DNA of 64,000 nucleotides from Limnobacter sp. 130 (GTDB lineage Bacteria; Pseudomonadota; Gammaproteobacteria; Burkholderiales; Burkholderiaceae_B), in assembly GCF_902506325.1 (NCBI RefSeq), contig NZ_LR732329.1, positions 1-64,000 of the forward strand, written 5' to 3'. Shown here piece after piece: positions 16,105 to 24,130 of this stretch. The notes under the pieces are model-generated. The model saw only the letters and a program-made list of their open reading frames with translations, was not told where the DNA came from and did not search any database. Position 1 is the first letter of the stretch, and the number at the start of each line of letters is the position of its first letter. Both the position numbers and the translations under genes were made by a program.

Positions 16105-18537
16105 TCAGTGTGTATGACTCTGTTCTTTTAGGCGAGCCTGAATGTCTTCAATCAACAGGTCCGGATCAAAAGGTTTGGTAATGAAATTGGTGAAACCAAT
16201 GTTGATGCATTCGTTTCTCATGCTGTTGCTGACATGTCCCGAGACGGCGTAAACCATCAAGTCCTGAAGTTCTTCGCGCTTGCGTATCAACCGTGTGGCC
16301 TCCAGCCCGTCCATCACGGGCATTTGCAGGTCCATGAGCACCGCATCGAAATGCGCATTGCCGCTGGTCAGCAATGCAAGTGCATCTGCCCCGTTGCTCA
16401 CGCAACTCACTGAAACGCCCCGGTTCTCCAGGAGCTTTTTAAACACCTTGGCGTTCAAGGCATTGTCCTCGGCCAGCAACAAGCGAAGTGGGGCATCTTG
16501 AGACTGCTCTGGTGCAACCGGCGATTCTTGCTTGCTGTGTTTGTAAGCACGGCTCAAGCGGTCCCGAGTCAGCGGTTTCATCAACAGGCGAAGCTTGTGT
16601 TTTTCGGCGATTGCAGGCAGATCAGTGCCAAGCCAGACAATGTCTTGTCCCAAACTGGCTTGCTTGTCGAGAAACTGGCTGAGCCACTCGGCTTTGGACG
16701 CAGTGAATGGGCCGGGCAGGTCAAGCAGAACCCGCGCATTGTTGTGAACAGGCAATATTTTTTCGTGGGTGGTGCTGTGGTGTAGAAACTGAACTTGCCA
16801 ATCGGGTTCCAGTGTTTGAACCAGGCGTGGCTCCAAAGCCGTTTCACCAATTTGCAGCAAAATCCGGCCGCTTTTATTGACGACTGGGTTGGTTCGAGCT
16901 TGGTTCAAGTTGCCATGCGACAGTGGCAGGCGAAACTCAAACTGGGTTCCCATATTGGGTTTGCTGCGCACATGGATGGTGCCGCCCATCACTTCAATGA
17001 TCTGCCTGCAAATCGCAAGGCCCAGCCCCGCGCCGTTGTAGCGTTTCTGAAGCGATGAATCCACTTGATAGAACGCATCGAACACCCGTTCGATCTCTTG
17101 TTCTGGTATGCCAACGCCAGTGTCGGATACTTCAACAATCAGTTGATCCCGCTCTCTGCTCTCGGTCACAACCTGAATGCGCACAGTGACGCGGCCAAAC
17201 AGGGTGAACTTGAATGCATTGGAAATCAGATTTTGAATGACCTGTTCAATTCGCCCCTTGTCGCCGAAGTAACTCGTCTGGCTTGACTGGGGTTCCAGCA
17301 AAAAAGGCTCAATGCCTGGTTTTTGAAGCCATTGCTGTTGAAGCATGTTTGCCGTGTTGTCGATCAAGTCATCGATATTAAAATCATTGTTGTTGAGGCG
17401 AAAGAAACCCTGGCGTATTTTCGACAGGTCCAGCAGATCATTCACAATGGCGTGCACTGATTCGCTGGATTGTTTGATGGCTTTGCCCAGTTCCTGAACT
17501 TCGGCAGAGTAGCCCGGCGCATCCAGCAAGATGGCGATGCTGTTGATTGAAGTCAGTGGTGTTCGAATTTCATGCGACACATTGGCAATCAGTTTGTCTT
17601 TTAACTCATTGGCCGATCGTGCTGATTCGAAAGCGGCCTGCATGGCTCTGCGTGACCGGTATTCGTACAACGACATCCAGACCACAATGGTCATTGTGAT
17701 CAAGGCCAACAGCACCAGGTAGGGATGCAGCCCCATGGGTTTGCTCCACCCCTGTTTGGGAGCCACTTCAATTGCCCATTCACCGTAAGGAAAAAATACA
17801 GTGGATGAGATCGGGTCGATCAGCGTGGAAGCCGGGTTTCCATGCACGATTTGCCAGTTGGCATCCATCGGGCTTTTTTGTTGTACGTGCACCAGCAGCC
17901 CTTGTTGCTCCAAGGGTTCAATTACTTTTTGCTTGAGGTGTTCAAAGTCGATCAGCACCGCTGCAAAACCCATCAGGTCCTGATTGTTGTTCGGGTTGCG
18001 TTGCCGAAAAACCGGATAGCGAAGAATCAATGCATGGCCACCTTGCATCAGTTCGCGCGGGCCTTCCATGATGGTCTTTCCGGTCAGTGCCGCTTCTTCA
18101 AGAAAAGGGGCGGTGAGCTGCGCTTTGTAGAGGTTTAGTCCGATCGCACTTTGATTCAGGGCTGGGTTGGTTAAAAACCGCAGGATGCCGTCGGGTGCAT
18201 ATTGCAAGCTGCGAATGGCGGGGTTATCGACAGCAAGCAGGGTAGAGAACTGTTCAAAACTGGATTGGTCCAGTTGGGGCGTTTGCCGCACGAACACTTC
18301 AATGGCATGAAGGCTGGCGCTGGCTTTGCCAATAATTTTTTCAAGCGTGTTGGCGTAGTGGTCCAGGGTGTAGCGAACTTCTGCCTTGACACGCTGGGTT
18401 TCGCTTTCAACCTGTATGGAGTTGAACAGGGCCAGGCTGAGAAGGCACGCAGACAAGGCAATACCGATCAGCCAAGGCAATAAACCCAGGGAAGACTGGT
18501 GGTCGTTGTTATTCGCAGGCGTTTTCGACAAAGGCAT
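16105..18537 (-). CDS. CHASE-domain hybrid histidine kinase with C-terminal receiver
   Basis: An 810-residue inner-membrane sensor kinase. TM1 is at ~18-42, a CHASE periplasmic domain at ~55-260 (LQYAPDGILRFL), and TM2 at ~270-291. HisKA carries phospho-accepting His322 in ANVSHEIRTPL. HATPase_c shows the N box QVIQNLISNAFKFT and G boxes DTGVGIPEQE and GAGLGLAI. After a pseudo-receiver-like linker (~550-660), a receiver domain at ~680-800 has its phospho-Asp in LMDLQMPVMDG. The architecture is a phosphorelay kinase. It forms an operon with the output-less CHASE/PAS sensor. No Hpt protein is encoded nearby. Confidence 0.88.
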   Translation of the reverse strand: MPLSKTPANNNDHQSSLGLLPWLIGIALSACLLSLALFNSIQVESETQRVKAEVRYTLDHYANTLEKIIGKASASLHAIEVFVRQTPQLDQSSFEQFSTLLAVDNPAIRSLQYAPDGILRFLTNPALNQSAIGLNLYKAQLTAPFLEEAALTGKTIMEGPRELMQGGHALILRYPVFRQRNPNNNQDLMGFAAVLIDFEHLKQKVIEPLEQQGLLVHVQQKSPMDANWQIVHGNPASTLIDPISSTVFFPYGEWAIEVAPKQGWSKPMGLHPYLVLLALITMTIVVWMSLYEYRSRRAMQAAFESARSANELKDKLIANVSHEIRTPLTSINSIAILLDAPGYSAEVQELGKAIKQSSESVHAIVNDLLDLSKIRQGFFRLNNNDFNIDDLIDNTANMLQQQWLQKPGIEPFLLEPQSSQTSYFGDKGRIEQVIQNLISNAFKFTLFGRVTVRIQVVTESRERDQLIVEVSDTGVGIPEQEIERVFDAFYQVDSSLQKRYNGAGLGLAICRQIIEVMGGTIHVRSKPNMGTQFEFRLPLSHGNLNQARTNPVVNKSGRILLQIGETALEPRLVQTLEPDWQVQFLHHSTTHEKILPVHNNARVLLDLPGPFTASKAEWLSQFLDKQASLGQDIVWLGTDLPAIAEKHKLRLLMKPLTRDRLSRAYKHSKQESPVAPEQSQDAPLRLLLAEDNALNAKVFKKLLENRGVSVSCVSNGADALALLTSGNAHFDAVLMDLQMPVMDGLEATRLIRKREELQDLMVYAVSGHVSNSMRNECINIGFTNFITKPFDPDLLIEDIQARLKEQSHTH

Positions 18538-18650
18538 GGCTGGAAAGACTCATTGGTTTGGGCCAAGAGTAGTCTTCCAGCGTCCGCTTGTATCGAATGA
18601 TTAAGATAGTTAAATCATCCCGTTTACAATTGTTGTCAGTTTGTCGGGCT

Positions 18651-19430
18651 TCAGGCCTGAAAAAAGGCGGTCAAACGATTGGCATAACCCATTTCTTCTG
18701 CTTTGGCCTTGGCCTTGGCCCGGTAAGTCTTGTTGACCTTGTCCGTTAGTTTGGCCATTCGAACCTGCGCTTTCTCGTCCATTTCGGCGGTGATTAAACC
18801 CACCTCAACCAATAAGTTGTCCTCGGTGAAGGCGGCGGCAATCAGTTCAATCAGTTTTTCATCACTCAGCAAATTGGCCAGTTTCGCAATACGGTCTTTG
18901 CGCTGCGCATAAAACGAAATGTGCAGGTTGGCTGCCGGGTCCTTGATTACTTCCATGATCTCAATGGCTTTTTTCTCGGGGATGTAGTCAGTAAAGCCAC
19001 CCAGCACATGAAAGTCGCCATGTTCAACCAGCTTGGCCGTTACTTTTTTCAACTGCTCAACAGGCAATTCAGCCAGCATGTTCACGGCACGCTCAGGAAT
19101 CTGCTCGCGGGCAACTTCAGCCATGAAGTCTGCGTCGAACAGTTTGCACAGGCTTACAGCTTTGCTCATGGGGGTGAAGTACGACATATTGGCCGTAATC
19201 GCCGGGCCAAAAACCTTGGTGCACAAGGTTGCGCTAATTGAGTCGGGGGCCAGTTTGCCGGCGCCTGCAATTTTTTCAAACACGGGGCCAAATTTGTTCA
19301 GCAGGCTGTTTTGAAAATTGGTGCGCAGCTTTTGCAGCGCCAGGGCGTCGAGTTTGTCCAGGTAAGCCAAATCGTCGGCAGACTTGTGCAAGGCTTGCGC
19401 CAGGCGGCGCAGTTCAGTGTTTCGGTCCAT
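18651..19430 (-). CDS. Uncharacterised alpha-helical cytoplasmic protein
   Basis: A 259-residue protein with no signal peptide or membrane segment. It is largely helical, built of repeated ~30-residue units with patterns such as MLAELPVEQLKKVTAKLVEHGDF and LANLLSDEKLIELIAAAFTEDN. These resemble MgtE_N-like or armadillo-like helical repeats, though the likeness is loose. A basic, Ala/Lys-rich helix (TYRAKAKAKAEEMGYANRL) ends the protein. It lies 3 bases downstream of the small gene at 19434 and is probably its operon partner. No function can be assigned. Confidence 0.6.
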   Translation of the reverse strand: MDRNTELRRLAQALHKSADDLAYLDKLDALALQKLRTNFQNSLLNKFGPVFEKIAGAGKLAPDSISATLCTKVFGPAITANMSYFTPMSKAVSLCKLFDADFMAEVAREQIPERAVNMLAELPVEQLKKVTAKLVEHGDFHVLGGFTDYIPEKKAIEIMEVIKDPAANLHISFYAQRKDRIAKLANLLSDEKLIELIAAAFTEDNLLVEVGLITAEMDEKAQVRMAKLTDKVNKTYRAKAKAKAEEMGYANRLTAFFQA

Positions 19431-19433
19431 GAT

Positions 19434-19646
19434 TCAAAGTCCCAGAATTTTTTTAACAGTGCCGCGCAACAGGCGTGGAATGTGTTCAAGCGCGTTGTCC
19501 ATGCTTTCTTTTAAAAAAGCATCGTGAGCCTGGTGGGCAGTGGCCAGGTCTGCGGCCAGTTTCTTTTGGTTGGCGGCGCTAAGCTGTTCGAGCTCAGGCA
19601 TCGGTTCTCCCAATGCATCGATCAATGCGGCATCCAGTTTGGGCAT
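19434..19646 (-). CDS. Small helical protein of unknown function
   Basis: A 70-residue soluble protein (MPKLDAALIDALGEPMPELE...), Ala/Leu-rich, ending in a basic amphipathic tail IPRLLRGTVKKILGL. The start has AGGAGACAAGC upstream, a strong ribosome site. Its stop is 3 bases from the start of the 259-residue unknown gene, so the two are likely made together. The C-terminal tail could bind membranes or a partner. No family recognised. Confidence 0.6.
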   Translation of the reverse strand: MPKLDAALIDALGEPMPELEQLSAANQKKLAADLATAHQAHDAFLKESMDNALEHIPRLLRGTVKKILGL

Positions 19647-19825
19647 GCTTGTCTCCTGTTTTGTTAGGTTTTGCTGAATGATAAGTTGATTTTTTAATTT
19701 CGACAGTTTTTCTTTCCCGTTTAGAGGACAGGGTCAAATTCAGCAGGGGGGCAGATCGCATACACTTTCACTCAGCATAAACAAACCGTGGTCAACCAAG
19801 CATTGGCCAGCAAAGTGAGCAAGCA

Positions 19826-20746
19826 GTGAATATTTATCAGCCTTTGAAGCAGCATGAATCGTGTTTTGTCGACTTGCGTGGTTTGCGCACTCATTTGCAT
19901 TGCTGGGGCCCTGAAAATGCGCCACTGTTGGTGATGGTGCATGGCTGGATGGACGTGGGTGCCAGCTACCAGTTCGTAGTGGATGCCCTGAAAAATGATT
20001 ACCGGGTTGTGGCGCCCGACTGGCGAGGGTTTGGCTTGAGCGAATGGCCCGTTGCAGACGGCGCGCCCGGCATACGTTCCTATTGGTTTCCGGATTACCT
20101 GGCCGACCTGGACGCCTTGCTGGACCATTTCTCGCCCACACAGCCTGTGAACCTGGTGGGCCACAGCATGGGTGGCAATATTGCCATGATGTATGCCGGT
20201 GTTCGGCCACAGCGCATTCGCAGCGTGGTCAATCTTGAGGGATTTGGCATGCTCGACTCCTCGGCGGAAAAGGCGCCCAAACGTTACGGCAACTGGCTTG
20301 ATGAGATCAAGGCCCCGAAGCAATTGCGAACCTACGGCAGCCTGGAAGCGGTGGCCAGGCGCTTGCAAAAAACCAACCACAGGCTAAGCGATGAAAAGGC
20401 GATGTACCTGGCGCAATTCTGGAGCAAGGTGGACAACGACGGTTACAGTTTGCTGGGCGATGCCGCACACAAAATCATGAACCCGATTGGCTACCGGCTG
20501 GCTGAAGCCCAAGCGTGTTGGCGCAATATTGCTGCACCTGTATTGCATGTTGAGGCCAAACAAACCGAAGCTGGGCTGTGGTTGAGCCGAGCGGGCGAGC
20601 CGGTGGATTTTGATGCGTTCCGTACGCGGTTTGATTGTGTCCCGAAGTGGGAATCAGTGATTGTGGACAACGCCGGGCACATGGTTCACCACGATCAGCC
20701 CGAGGTTTTGGCGCAGCTGATTGAAAGCCACATTGAAAAAGGATAA
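19826..20746 (+). CDS. Alpha/beta-fold hydrolase
   Basis: A 306-residue cytoplasmic alpha/beta hydrolase. The oxyanion segment is HGWMDVGAS (~39-47), the nucleophile elbow GHSMGG has Ser114, and the catalytic His lies in NAGHMVHHD near 285. The GTG start at 19826 gives the usual family N-terminus; the ribosome site is weak (GTGAGCAAGCA). Substrate unknown; family members include epoxide hydrolases, dehalogenases and C-C hydrolases. A C-C hydrolase would fit loosely with the tautomerase downstream, but no ring-cleavage genes are present. Confidence 0.8.
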   Translation: MNIYQPLKQHESCFVDLRGLRTHLHCWGPENAPLLVMVHGWMDVGASYQFVVDALKNDYRVVAPDWRGFGLSEWPVADGAPGIRSYWFPDYLADLDALLDHFSPTQPVNLVGHSMGGNIAMMYAGVRPQRIRSVVNLEGFGMLDSSAEKAPKRYGNWLDEIKAPKQLRTYGSLEAVARRLQKTNHRLSDEKAMYLAQFWSKVDNDGYSLLGDAAHKIMNPIGYRLAEAQACWRNIAAPVLHVEAKQTEAGLWLSRAGEPVDFDAFRTRFDCVPKWESVIVDNAGHMVHHDQPEVLAQLIESHIEKG

Positions 20747-20750
20747 AAAA

Positions 20751-20776
20751 AAGCCGACTTCCTGGGAAGCCGGCTT
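20751..20776 (+). terminator. Intrinsic terminator-like hairpin
   Basis: AAGCCG-A-CTTCC, a 2-nt loop, then GGAAG-C-CGGCTT forms an 11-bp stem with one A-C mismatch, starting 4 bases after the hydrolase stop. An A tract precedes it and only a short T tract follows on the plus strand. It is a better terminator by sequence on the minus strand, but no minus gene reads into it. Confidence 0.6.
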
Positions 20777-20806
20777 AACCTTTCTCACTTGCGGAGAAGA
20801 GGAGAC

Positions 20807-20887
20807 ATGAGGTTGAGCACTGTTACAGCACTCAATGTAAACATTCTCGCGCTAAGCTTTCGGATCAGCAAGCAGATTTGTAGGTAA
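20807..20887 (+). CDS. Possible 26-residue small ORF
   Basis: ATG 20807 is preceded by AGAGGAGAC, a near-ideal Shine-Dalgarno at good spacing, and the frame runs 26 codons (MRLSTVTALNVNILALSFRI...) to TAA. It lies between the hairpin at 20751 and the tautomerase gene. The peptide is mildly hydrophobic, with no known family. It could be a leader peptide or a genuine microprotein; the strong ribosome site is the only support. Confidence 0.3.
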   Translation: MRLSTVTALNVNILALSFRISKQICR

Positions 20888-20945
20888 TTTATACTAGACA
20901 AAACCATGAACTTTCACCGCTTTGTCACATACACAGGCTTTCTTC

Positions 20946-21320
20946 ATGCCCCACATTACGATTGAATACAGTGACAACCTGCGCGATCTGGACGAGTCCT
21001 GGGTGCTGCTTCAGGTCAATAAAGCCTTGATGGGTTTGGGTATTTTTATGGATGCCGACATCAAAACCCGAATCCATTGTTTGCGCGCTTATCGCATGGG
21101 GGTGGCTGCCGCTGAAACTGGAGCGCATGCCTTTGTGGCGGCCACAGTGGAGTTGCTCAGCGGGCGGGAATTTTCCATTCAAGAGCATTTGGGCCAAGTG
21201 TTGCTCAGGGTACTGGAACGCACTTGCCTTCAATCCGATGGCTTGCAGACTCAAATCAGTGTGCATGTGCGTGAAATGCAGTCCGAGCTGTATTTCAAAT
21301 CGGTCAGCAAGCGCAACTGA
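20946..21320 (+). CDS. 5-carboxymethyl-2-hydroxymuconate isomerase-like tautomerase
   Basis: A 124-residue member of the tautomerase/MIF superfamily. ATG 20946 is chosen so that removal of Met exposes the catalytic Pro in PHITIEYSDNL, the signature of CHMI (HpaF/HpcD). The family converts 5-carboxymethyl-2-hydroxymuconate to its 2-oxo isomer in homoprotocatechuate breakdown, as a trimer. No other hpa genes are in the window, so the actual substrate may differ. The body, including TRIHCLRAYRMGVA, is typical of the family. Confidence 0.82.
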   Translation: MPHITIEYSDNLRDLDESWVLLQVNKALMGLGIFMDADIKTRIHCLRAYRMGVAAAETGAHAFVAATVELLSGREFSIQEHLGQVLLRVLERTCLQSDGLQTQISVHVREMQSELYFKSVSKRN

Positions 21321-21332
21321 AAGCCTGGTGAA

Positions 21333-22103
21333 TCAGGCACCCAACAATTGATGCGGGTTTTGTCCCTGCATTTTTCGTTTCAACAGTTCAATTAGCCGGG
21401 GTTCATCCAGCAAGGCCATGTGGCCGGTGCGGTCGATCACGTGGTTGGCTGCACCTTCCAAATGTGCATATCGATGATGCAATATCAAGGCATCGGGAAT
21501 GGCAATCACACTGCTCATTTTTTGCCGGTGCGAGTCGTCTTCCACATTCAGTTGATTCAAAAAGTCACTGTTGGGCAGCATGTCTGCGGCACACTCGCCA
21601 ACGCCAAGGTGGGCCATGCGCGTGCCATTGTTGGGCGAAGCCAGGGTGAACAGGTGTTGCACCTGTGAATGACTATGCCAGCGCTGGCTCATGGCTTTGC
21701 GCACGATCAACCCACCCATGGAATGTCCAACCAGGTAGGTGTTGGCACCTTCGCATTCAGGCTGGCCAAGCACCGTGTCCATGTAATGCCCGAAATCGTG
21801 CGCCATGTCGTGTACCGAGGCCAATAGATAGCGCGGTTGATACAGGGCCACGCGTACGCCGCTCCACAGCAGTTCTTCATACAGGGCGGCAAAACAACCG
21901 GGTTTTTCCATGTAGCCGGGCACCATGAACACAATGGGCAACTGGCGGTTGTGAAAGTTGGGGCTGAATTCAGGAACAAACTGCGCCACACGTTGGCGAA
22001 ACAGAAAGCTTAAGCCAAACAGATAACCCTCGCGGGCTGCAAGTTTGGCCACTTCGGCCATGCCCAATTTTGGGTGACCATTGACAGGTGTTTGACTGGC
22101 CAT
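21333..22103 (-). CDS. Alpha/beta hydrolase, lipase/esterase-like
   Basis: A 256-residue protein with the lipase-like segment VFMVPGYMEKPGCFAALYEEL (start ~58), nucleophile elbow LVGHSMGG (Ser128) and a late His in VIDRTGHMALLDEP. It resembles PGAP1-like/triacylglycerol lipase hydrolases. No signal peptide is seen, so it is probably cytoplasmic. Its stop lies 12 bases from the tautomerase stop on the other strand; the genes converge with no room for a separate terminator. Confidence 0.8.
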   Translation of the reverse strand: MASQTPVNGHPKLGMAEVAKLAAREGYLFGLSFLFRQRVAQFVPEFSPNFHNRQLPIVFMVPGYMEKPGCFAALYEELLWSGVRVALYQPRYLLASVHDMAHDFGHYMDTVLGQPECEGANTYLVGHSMGGLIVRKAMSQRWHSHSQVQHLFTLASPNNGTRMAHLGVGECAADMLPNSDFLNQLNVEDDSHRQKMSSVIAIPDALILHHRYAHLEGAANHVIDRTGHMALLDEPRLIELLKRKMQGQNPHQLLGA

Positions 22104-22258
22104 TTTATTGTCCCTTTCAAAAACACTTTCAGGATTGCTGGCTCGTTTTGTTTAAATTACGCTTGTATGCGCATTGACTACAATTCAATTAACGGTCAAA
22201 AAAGTGTCCTGTTGAGTAAATAGAACACTACACAGGGTAAACACGGGGATTCAGTCGA

Positions 22259-22284
22259 TGAAAAAAGGCCAGCAATTGCTGGCC
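22259..22284 (-). terminator. Intrinsic terminator of the sulfide dehydrogenase operon
   Basis: GGCCAGCAATTGCTGGCC (22267-22284) is a perfect 18-base palindrome. Read on the minus strand it is followed by TTTTTTC (22266-22260), giving a classic rho-independent terminator about 30 bases after the flavoprotein stop at 22316. Confidence 0.9.
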
Positions 22285-22315
22285 TTTCCAATTTGAACTG
22301 ACGCCTGAACGCGTG

Positions 22316-23590
22316 CTACACCAAGGTGTCAGCCCAAATATTCTGGGCCCAGTTCCAGGCGTAAGTGCCTTCAAGTTCGTTGGGGGCTGCCGATACGCCG
22401 CCCGAGCCCTCAACGGTCAAGAAGGTTTTCTTCTCGGCGTTGAACACATGCACACTGGCCACGTGAATCACGTTGTTGGTGGTTACATAGCTGTAGCAGG
22501 TGTTGTTGGTCAATGGTGTGGCATTGGGTTCCCAGCCGCTAAGCTGCGCAACAATGGCTGCTGCCACCACTTTGGCCTGGCTGTTGGCCATGTGACCGCT
22601 TTTCGGCATTTGCGGTGCACCTTGAACAGAATCGCCAATCACGTGCACATTGGGTGCCACAGTGGACTCAAAGGTCATGTAGTTCACCTCGGCCCACCGA
22701 TTGTTCAGGTTGGCAATGCCGGAATCGACTGCCAGTTTGCCGGCGCGCTGCTCCGGCAAAATATTCAGCACATCGCCCTTGATTGGCTCTTCAAATTCAA
22801 AGCGAACCGTTTTCGTGGCGCCGTCGACCCCCGTTACTTTCATATTGGGCCGGTATTCCAGAATGCCTTTGTACTCGCTTTCCCAAACGCCTTTGAACAG
22901 CTTGCCTTTCGATGTTACGTCGGCATTGGCGTCCAGCAGCAGTACTTTTGATTTCGGTTTGTACTGCTTGAAGTAGTTGGCCACCATGCTGGCGCGCTCG
23001 TAAGGGCCGGGGGGGCAGCGGTAGGGGGCCAGTGGCACGTTTAGCACATAGGTGCCGCCATTGGGCATGGCTTCCAGTTGCTTGCGCAAACCCACGGTTT
23101 CAGGGCCGGCTTTCCAGGCGTGAAAAATTTGCCCGTTGGCATTGGCTGCAACCAGGCCTTCGATTTTGTCCAGTTGCAAGTCAATGCCAGGTGACAGCAC
23201 CAGTTTGTCGTAGGGCAGGGTTTTGCCGCTTTTCAATTTCACGGTGCGTTTTTCAACGTCAATGGCAGTCACGTAGTCTTTCACCATTTTCACGCCGTGG
23301 TTGCGGCTCAAGCCCGTGTAGGGTGTGCTGATTTCACTGATTTGGCGAATACCGCCCACCACCAGGTTGCTCATGGGGCAAGAAATAAATGTGGAATTGG
23401 GTTCAACCAAAGTGACATCGAGCTGGTTACCGGAAAGCATGCGCAGGTATTTGGCTGCCGTGGCGCCACCGTAACCGCCACCAATCACGACCACTTTGCC
23501 TTTGGCACTTTTTGCGGTTGCAGACAGGGGCATGCCGCCCAACAGGGCAGAGGCCAGCGCGCTGGTTTGTAAAAATTGTCGTCTTTGCAT
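22316..23590 (-). CDS. fccB: Flavocytochrome c sulfide dehydrogenase, flavoprotein subunit
   Basis: A 424-residue secreted FAD protein. ATG 23590 is chosen because GGAGCGCACC precedes it and the product begins with a Tat signal (MQRRQFLQTSALAS). The FAD-binding motif VVVIGGGYGG is at 33-42. Cys192 (APYRCPPGP) and Cys365 (NNTCYSY) are spaced as the redox-active cysteine pair of FCSD. The C-terminal FCSD flavin-binding domain includes WNWAQNIWADTLV. It oxidises sulfide in the periplasm and passes electrons to the cytochrome encoded 10 bases upstream. A SoxF role in a Sox system is possible; sox genes are not in view. Confidence 0.9.
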   Translation of the reverse strand: MQRRQFLQTSALASALLGGMPLSATAKSAKGKVVVIGGGYGGATAAKYLRMLSGNQLDVTLVEPNSTFISCPMSNLVVGGIRQISEISTPYTGLSRNHGVKMVKDYVTAIDVEKRTVKLKSGKTLPYDKLVLSPGIDLQLDKIEGLVAANANGQIFHAWKAGPETVGLRKQLEAMPNGGTYVLNVPLAPYRCPPGPYERASMVANYFKQYKPKSKVLLLDANADVTSKGKLFKGVWESEYKGILEYRPNMKVTGVDGATKTVRFEFEEPIKGDVLNILPEQRAGKLAVDSGIANLNNRWAEVNYMTFESTVAPNVHVIGDSVQGAPQMPKSGHMANSQAKVVAAAIVAQLSGWEPNATPLTNNTCYSYVTTNNVIHVASVHVFNAEKKTFLTVEGSGGVSAAPNELEGTYAWNWAQNIWADTLV

Positions 23591-23600
23591 GGTGCGCTCC

Positions 23601-23948
23601 TTAGTCTTTTTTACCGAGGTAGTTGGCGATGATGTCGATTTGCTCGTCGGTGTAGCCCTTGGCAAGTTGATGCATCACAGTGGCGGGGCGCTGCCCGGTT
23701 TTAAACCAGATCATGTTGGTTTTGATGTATTCCACACTCAGGTTGGCAAGCCCGGTGACTGCGCTGCCTTGCACACCCACGCCGTTGGTGCCGTGGCAAT
23801 TCGCGCAGGTGGCAGCCAGGCTGGCCGCTTGCAGTTTCTTTTCGGGTGTCAGTTCATTGGCTAGGGCGCCAGTGCCCAGCAGCAGGCCGCTGCCAGCCAA
23901 GGCCATGCTCATCAGCAGGCGCGTGGCGTGTTGTTTCAAATCAGTCAT
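23601..23948 (-). CDS. Monohaem cytochrome c, partner of sulfide dehydrogenase
   Basis: A 115-residue periplasmic class I cytochrome c. The Sec signal peptide (residues 1-30, ending GALA) is followed by CANCHG (Cys48, Cys51, His52). The likely distal Met ligand lies in RPATVMHQLAKG, and the final helix YTDEQIDIIANYLGKK is typical. It precedes fccB by 10 bases, as cytochrome subunits of FCSD (SoxE/FccA) do. It has one haem rather than the two in Allochromatium FccA. Confidence 0.88.
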   Translation of the reverse strand: MTDLKQHATRLLMSMALAGSGLLLGTGALANELTPEKKLQAASLAATCANCHGTNGVGVQGSAVTGLANLSVEYIKTNMIWFKTGQRPATVMHQLAKGYTDEQIDIIANYLGKKD

Positions 23949-24130
23949 TGCTGTCCCTCCAGTTCTTGTATGTATGAATGCTTGTCTCCAGCATTGTGAA
24001 TCGAATATGAATCATCACGCATGCAGTGTCAATTAGCCGACACAATTCGAAATCCAATCTGATTCTAGCGTGGTAACAGGTACAGGCAAGCAGTTTTTTC
24101 TCATACGCATATAACAAGATCGAGGTTGGC

